Origin: DATJGF01 sp035495315
Lineage (GTDB): Bacteria > Verrucomicrobiota > Verrucomicrobiia > Limisphaerales > UBA8199
Direction: 5' to 3'
Assembly (NCBI GenBank): GCA_035495315.1
Contig: DATJGF010000151.1
Span: forward strand, 1-64,000
Length of the DNA: 64,000 nt
This document shows positions 59,807 to 64,000 of the stretch, piece after piece (the first letter of the stretch is position 1; every line of letters starts with the position of its first letter). The position numbers were made by a program, and so were the translations under genes. Under the pieces are notes generated by a model that saw only the letters and a program-made list of their open reading frames with translations, did no database searches and was not told where the DNA came from.

Positions 59807-60106
59807 ATGTGTTTAGCTATTCCTGGCAAAATTGTCAGTATTAACGGAGACGACCCGCTGACGCGGATGGGCAAGGTCGATTTTGGCGGGGTTCTCAAGG
59901 AAGCAAGTCTGGCGTATGTGCCGGAAGCGAATGTCGGTGACTACGTCATTGTTCACGTTGGTTTTGCCATCAGTCGGCTCGATGAACAGGAGGCTACCAA
60001 AGTGTTCGAGTATTTGAACGAGATGGAGGACCTGAGCGAACTGCAGGAGTCAGCGGCTGTGGAGACTGCTCCTCCGCAACACCCCGCCAAGAAACAGCAG
60101 AGATGA
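59807..60106 (+). CDS. hypC: Hydrogenase assembly chaperone HypC
   Basis: 99 residues. MCLAIPGKIVSING is the invariant HypC start with Cys2, followed by VGDYVIVHVGFAISRLDEQEA. It carries the Fe(CN)2CO unit from HypD to the large subunit. The C-terminal 20 residues are a Pro/Gln/Lys tail. It overlaps hypD by 4 bp. Confidence 0.95.
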   Translation: MCLAIPGKIVSINGDDPLTRMGKVDFGGVLKEASLAYVPEANVGDYVIVHVGFAISRLDEQEATKVFEYLNEMEDLSELQESAAVETAPPQHPAKKQQR

Positions 60107-61200
60107 AGTACCTGGACGAATATCGCGACGCCGAACTGGCGCGGAAGTACGCGCGTGAAATCGCTCGAATCACCATTCGACCCTGGACGCTGATGGAAGT
60201 CTGCGGCGGCCAAACCCACGCGATTGTCAAATTTGGACTCGATGAGCTGCTGCCGAAAACAATTACCCTGATTCATGGACCAGGTTGCCCGGTGTGCGTA
60301 ACGCCGCTCGAACTCATCGACAAAGCCTTGGAAATCGCCTCCCGTCCTGACGTGATGTTCTGTTCGTTTGGCGACATGCTGCGGGTGCCCGGGAGCAAAG
60401 CCGACCTGCTCAGTGTCAAGGCGGGCGGCGCCGACGTTCGTATCATTTATTCGCCGCTCGATGCGGTCAAGCTGGCGCAGGCCAACCCGACCAAAGAAGT
60501 CGTCTTTTTTGGCGTTGGGTTCGAAACAACGGCTCCAGCCACCGCGATGGCGGTGTTTCAAGCCCGGAACAAGGCGGTTAAAAATTTCTCGTTGCTGGTC
60601 TCGCATGTCCTGGTGCCACCCGCGATCGAGGCGATTCTCGGCGCGCCGGATTGCCGCGTGCAGGCGTTCCTGGCCGCCGGTCACGTGTGCACCGTCATGG
60701 GATTTGAGGAGTACATTCCTATCGCAGCGAAATATCGAGTGCCGATTGTGGTGACGGGTTTTGAACCGCTCGACATTTTGCAGGGCGTATTGATGTGCGT
60801 CGAACAGCTGGAAAAGGGGCGGGCAACCGTTCAAAACCAGTATAGCCGCGCGGTGAGCCAGGAAGGAAATCGCCCCGCGCAGGCACTCATTCGCGAAGTA
60901 TTCCGCGTCATACCGAGGAAGTGGCGTGGGGTGGGGGAGATTCCTCGCAGCGGTCTAGGTCTGAACGAGGCGTATGCCGTTTTTGATGCCGAATCCAAGT
61001 TCGGGCTAGCCGAGTTGCAGATCGAAGAACCTTCGGAATGCCAAAGCGGCCTGGTACTCCAAGGCAGGATAAAGCCCAATGAATGTCCCGCGTTTGGCAC
61101 GCGTTGCACGCCGGAGCACCCATTGGGAGCGACTATGGTCTCCTCTGAGGGGGCTTGTGCCGCTTATTACCGGTATCGCCGTGAACCCGTCACGGCGTGA
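60103..61200 (+). CDS. hypD: Hydrogenase formation protein HypD
   Basis: 365 residues. MEVCGGQTHAIVKFG, HGPGCPVCVTPLE, CSFGDMLRVPGSKADL and FGVGFETTAPATAMAV are the HypD core with its redox Cys; the C-terminal 4Fe-4S Cys are in CQSGLVLQGRIKPNECPAFG. It is the scaffold for Fe(CN)2CO assembly. It overlaps hypC and hypE by 4 bp each. Confidence 0.96.
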   Translation: MKYLDEYRDAELARKYAREIARITIRPWTLMEVCGGQTHAIVKFGLDELLPKTITLIHGPGCPVCVTPLELIDKALEIASRPDVMFCSFGDMLRVPGSKADLLSVKAGGADVRIIYSPLDAVKLAQANPTKEVVFFGVGFETTAPATAMAVFQARNKAVKNFSLLVSHVLVPPAIEAILGAPDCRVQAFLAAGHVCTVMGFEEYIPIAAKYRVPIVVTGFEPLDILQGVLMCVEQLEKGRATVQNQYSRAVSQEGNRPAQALIREVFRVIPRKWRGVGEIPRSGLGLNEAYAVFDAESKFGLAELQIEEPSECQSGLVLQGRIKPNECPAFGTRCTPEHPLGATMVSSEGACAAYYRYRREPVTA

Positions 61201-62282
61201 AGAAATCCGAAATGAACACTTCCTCCGCACCCGAACTCGACGGTTTCACCCTCTCCTGCCCTTTTCCCATCCAGAATTATCCGCAGGTGCTGATGGCGCA
61301 CGGCGGTGGCGGCAAGTTAATGCATCAGCTCATAGGGAAGATGTTCCTGCCGGCCTTCCGCAATTCGTTATCAGAAGCCCAGCACGATGCGTCCGTTTTC
61401 GAGATCGGCGGCCAGCGTTTGGCGCTGACGACAGACTCCTTTGTAGTCCGTCCGTTGTTTTTTCCCGGAGGCGATCTCGGTTCACTGGCTGTGCATGGCA
61501 CCGTGAATGACCTGGCGATGGCCGGGGCCCGGCCCCTTTACTTGAGCGCCGCGTTTATTATCGAGGAAGGCCTGCCGATGGATACCTTGTGGAGACTGGT
61601 ATCTTCCATGCAACAAGCTGCCTCAAAGGCCGGCGTCCAAATCATCACTGGCGATACCAAGGTCGTGGATAAGGGAAAAGGAGACGGCGTTTTCATTAAT
61701 ACAGCCGGCGTGGGCATCATTAATCATTCGCTTAAGATCCTGCCGCAGAGCATTCGTCCAGGCGACGCGATCCTGGTTAATGGCGATCTGGGCCGGCACG
61801 GCATGGCGATCATGGCCGTGCGGGAGGGCCTCGAGTTTGAAAGCACGATTGAAAGCGATTCCGCCCCGGTGGCCGGCGCAGTGATGGCATTACTCGAGGC
61901 GGGAATTAATGTTCATTGTCTGCGGGACTTGACGCGTGGCGGGTTAACCAGCGTATTGAATGAGATCGCCGAAGCAGCCGGTTTGACACTTCAGGTAGAC
62001 GAACGATTGATTCCCGTCCGGGAGGATGTACGCGCTGCGTGCGAAATCCTGGGACTTGATCCCTTCCATGTCGCTTGTGAAGGAAGATTCGCCATTTTCG
62101 TTCCTGAGGTAGAGGTGGAACGGGCATTGAGTGTTTTGCGAGCCAACACAGAGGGGACAACTCCCTGTCGCATTGGGACGGTAACCGACCAAGCCGTGCC
62201 TAAGGTTCTGCTCAAGAACATGATTGGTGCGCAACGCATCCTGGATATGGCGATCGGCGAGCAACTGCCCAGGATTTGCTAA
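61197..62282 (+). CDS. hypE: Carbamoyl dehydratase HypE
   Basis: 361 residues from GTG 61197 (ATGA-like 4-bp overlap with hypD); ATG 61212 is possible. MAHGGGGKLMHQLIGKM, ALTTDSFVVRPLFFPGG and GDTKVVDKGKGDGVFIN define the PurM-like fold. The C-terminus is PRIC, the invariant carbamoyl-accepting Cys. It is the last gene of the cluster. hypA and hypB (nickel insertion) are not found in the window. Confidence 0.96.
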   Translation: MKKSEMNTSSAPELDGFTLSCPFPIQNYPQVLMAHGGGGKLMHQLIGKMFLPAFRNSLSEAQHDASVFEIGGQRLALTTDSFVVRPLFFPGGDLGSLAVHGTVNDLAMAGARPLYLSAAFIIEEGLPMDTLWRLVSSMQQAASKAGVQIITGDTKVVDKGKGDGVFINTAGVGIINHSLKILPQSIRPGDAILVNGDLGRHGMAIMAVREGLEFESTIESDSAPVAGAVMALLEAGINVHCLRDLTRGGLTSVLNEIAEAAGLTLQVDERLIPVREDVRAACEILGLDPFHVACEGRFAIFVPEVEVERALSVLRANTEGTTPCRIGTVTDQAVPKVLLKNMIGAQRILDMAIGEQLPRIC

Positions 62283-62656
62283 GTTGGACGGCATTCAGAG
62301 AGGATTCAATCACCTGATTGGCAAGTGGTTAAAACATACAGAACTCCGTATTTGCGACCTTCCTGTTTTATTTGAACAGATCAGGGCTTAGGAGGTCGAA
62401 GTTCCAGGGTTGTGGGGTTTTAGGTTGTGGTAAGAGACGGTTCCGAAAAGGGGCCGTCTCTTTTTTTCTGCAAAAGGTCATGCGTTGGTAAGACAGGCGT
62501 GGAGCAGACATGTTGGCGTGTGTTTCGCGTGAGTTCTATTCTGCAAACTGGGGCTTGGCGGCTTCGAACGACTTCACTATTCTGGCACCGTTGTCGGCGA
62601 CGGATCAGTTTCCAGCCGATTTGAATATTCAGAACCCCGAATGCTTCTACTTTCTT
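62283..62656. other. Spacer after the hydrogenase cluster
   Basis: It contains the terminator at 62434-62467 and presumably the promoter of the Gfo/Idh gene. Short frames here are not convincing. Confidence 0.5.
62434..62467 (+). terminator. Rho-independent terminator
   Basis: GAGACGGTTCC pairs with GGGGCCGTCTC (two weak pairs) and is followed by seven T. It lies 150 bp after the hypE stop and would end the hydrogenase transcript. Confidence 0.8.
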
Positions 62657-64000
62657 ATGAAACCGAAAAATGAAACTAAGGACAACAAATTCACCCGCCG
62701 TCAATTTCTCCGCGGCACTACGGTAACGACAGCCACTTTCATGATTGTGCCGGGCTCGGTACTCGGTCTCAAAGCCGGGACGTCGCCCAATGAAAAGCTG
62801 AATCTGGCGGGGATTGGCATCGGTGGCCAGGGCGCTTCGGATCTGAGTCAAATGGAGTCGGAGAATATCGTCGCCCTGTGCGACGTCGACCAGAAGCACG
62901 CCGCTCACACTTTCAAAAAATACCCCAAAGCGAAGCAGTTCACCGACTATCATAAAATGCTGGACGAGATGAAGGAAATTGATGCGGTGGTGATTGCGAC
63001 GCCGGATCATCATCACGCCTTTGCTTCTATCGCGGCGATGAAACAAGGCAAAAACGTCTATTGTGAGAAACCGCTCACGCATTCCGTGTGGGAGGCCAGG
63101 CAAGTCGCCAAAGCCGCGCGCGAAGCGAAAATAGCCACGCAAATGGGCAACCAAGGCCAGGGCTCAGAGCAGACGCGTCGCCTATGCGAAATGGTCTGGG
63201 CGGGAGTCATCGGCAAGGTCCATGAAGCCCACATTTGGACGGATCGACCTTCCAACGGCCTTTTCAACGAGTATTGGCCGCAAGGTGTTTCCAGGCCCAA
63301 GGACACGCCGCCGGTGCCTGAGACGCTCGATTGGGACCTGTGGCTCGGTCCGGCGCCTTCACGTCCGTATAATCCGATTTATCTGCCTTTCGTCTGGCGC
63401 GGCTGGTGGGATTTTGGCACCGGTGCTCTAGGAGATATCGGGTGTCACGCGATGGATCCTGTCTTCCGCGCGTTAAAACTGGGCGCTCCTGTCACAGTTC
63501 AGGCGGCTTCGACTCGCGTAAACCAGGAAACCTTCCCGCTGGGCTCGATAATCACCTACGAGTTCCCCGCGCGCAATGCTGAGCCTCAGGCGATCAATTC
63601 GCACGTAAAAGGCATGACCGGTCCTTCCGCCGGTGGGGTCGAAATGCCGGCCTGCAAATTGACCTGGTATGACGGCGGGTTGCGCCCTCCTCGCCCGGAT
63701 GCCTTGCCGGACGGTAAACTCATGGGAGACAATGGCCGTTTGCTCGTTGGTGACAAAGGATTCATATTAAACGACATCGCGTACCCGGATTCATGCGCAA
63801 AGGAGGCGGCCGACGTCGCCCGCAGCATACCGCGCTCGGAGGGTCATTACAAAGAATGGATAGCTGCCTGCAAAGGCGGCAAAATCGCCGGTTCTAATTT
63901 CGACTGGGCCGGACCGCTCGCCGAATCGGTATTGCTTGGCAACGTGGCACTCCGCGTTCAGTTGCGCGAAGACCTCACATTGACCAAGTTGCACTGGGAT
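62657..64000 (+). CDS. Tat-exported Gfo/Idh/MocA oxidoreductase (partial, 3' end outside)
   Basis: The frame runs from ATG 62657 to the window end (448 codons) with no stop. A twin-arginine signal (FTRRQFLRGTT, then a hydrophobic stretch) marks export of a folded, cofactor-loaded protein. The Rossmann part has LAGIGIGGQGA and VALCDVD, then AVVIATPDHHHAFASIAAM and the catalytic EKPLTHSVWEAR. A C-terminal GFO_IDH_MocA domain follows (WWDFGTGALGDIGCHAMDP). Tat-exported members with NAD(P) are common in Verrucomicrobiota and Planctomycetota and act on glycosides or inositols. The substrate is unknown. Confidence 0.92.
   Translation, partial: MKPKNETKDNKFTRRQFLRGTTVTTATFMIVPGSVLGLKAGTSPNEKLNLAGIGIGGQGASDLSQMESENIVALCDVDQKHAAHTFKKYPKAKQFTDYHKMLDEMKEIDAVVIATPDHHHAFASIAAMKQGKNVYCEKPLTHSVWEARQVAKAAREAKIATQMGNQGQGSEQTRRLCEMVWAGVIGKVHEAHIWTDRPSNGLFNEYWPQGVSRPKDTPPVPETLDWDLWLGPAPSRPYNPIYLPFVWRGWWDFGTGALGDIGCHAMDPVFRALKLGAPVTVQAASTRVNQETFPLGSIITYEFPARNAEPQAINSHVKGMTGPSAGGVEMPACKLTWYDGGLRPPRPDALPDGKLMGDNGRLLVGDKGFILNDIAYPDSCAKEAADVARSIPRSEGHYKEWIAACKGGKIAGSNFDWAGPLAESVLLGNVALRVQLREDLTLTKLHWD

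Overview
The window looks like chromosomal DNA of a free-living, Gram-negative, respiring bacterium. The best fit is Verrucomicrobiota, probably the Pedosphaera/Limisphaera-like subdivision 3. This is inferred from a mix of genes, not from a marker phylogeny. The Gram-negative envelope is shown by a Kdo transferase, LptE and a BamD-like lipoprotein. Polysaccharide degradation is shown by GH16, GH27, GH95, a DUF1080 protein and a Tat-exported Gfo/Idh protein. Other pointers are a CcoNO-fused cbb3 oxidase, a B. subtilis/Wolinella-type succinate dehydrogenase and many different palindromic intergenic repeats. No rRNA, tRNA, transposase, phage gene or CRISPR array was seen.

Layout. 0-9.1 kb: a GH16 tail, a LysR regulator divergent from an NAD(P)-binding oxidoreductase, an aldo/keto reductase, then a block of unrecognised genes (a 54-residue protein with two GYEGQPGNQG-type repeats, an exported propeller protein, small coiled-coil ORFs, a large exported protein). 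That block is bracketed by direct and inverted repeats. 9.6-21.5 kb: NAD synthetase, DUF883 protein, GH27 alpha-galactosidase, Kdo transferase, a Ser/Thr kinase with a zinc ribbon, LptE, a BamD-like protein, L31 and RF1. 21.9-30.9 kb: a cbb3 oxidase locus in the order ccoI-S-NO-Q-P-G-H plus a SafE-like protein. 30.9-37.4 kb: MTA phosphorylase, DUF1080 protein, LysM protein, purM, FmdB-like protein, rsmD, DUF2934 protein. 37.7-41.1 kb: sdhCAB. 41.5-48.5 kb: a REC-PAS-PAS-PP2C phosphatase, DUF465 protein, an unknown gene, GH95 fucosidase, fluoride channel crcB and a DUF190 protein.

48.8-62.3 kb holds the most striking system: hdrC-hdrB-hdrA-mvhD-mvhG-mvhA, a maturation protease, one exported protein of no obvious relation, and hypF-hypC-hypD-hypE. 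Every cofactor motif needed for a methanogen-type, electron-bifurcating group 3c [NiFe]-hydrogenase/heterodisulfide reductase is present, including both CCG motifs of HdrB. hypA and hypB are not in the window. It sits about 20 kb from a high-affinity terminal oxidase, so the genome may couple H2 oxidation to ferredoxin and disulfide reduction while also respiring oxygen at low concentration. The last gene is a Tat-exported Gfo/Idh/MocA oxidoreductase cut by the window end.

A second theme is non-coding. The spacers carry at least ten different palindromic elements. They also carry a recurrent pattern of degenerate arrays with a strict 7-base period at gene junctions. One such array lies inside the GH95 gene and one encodes the tail of HdrB.
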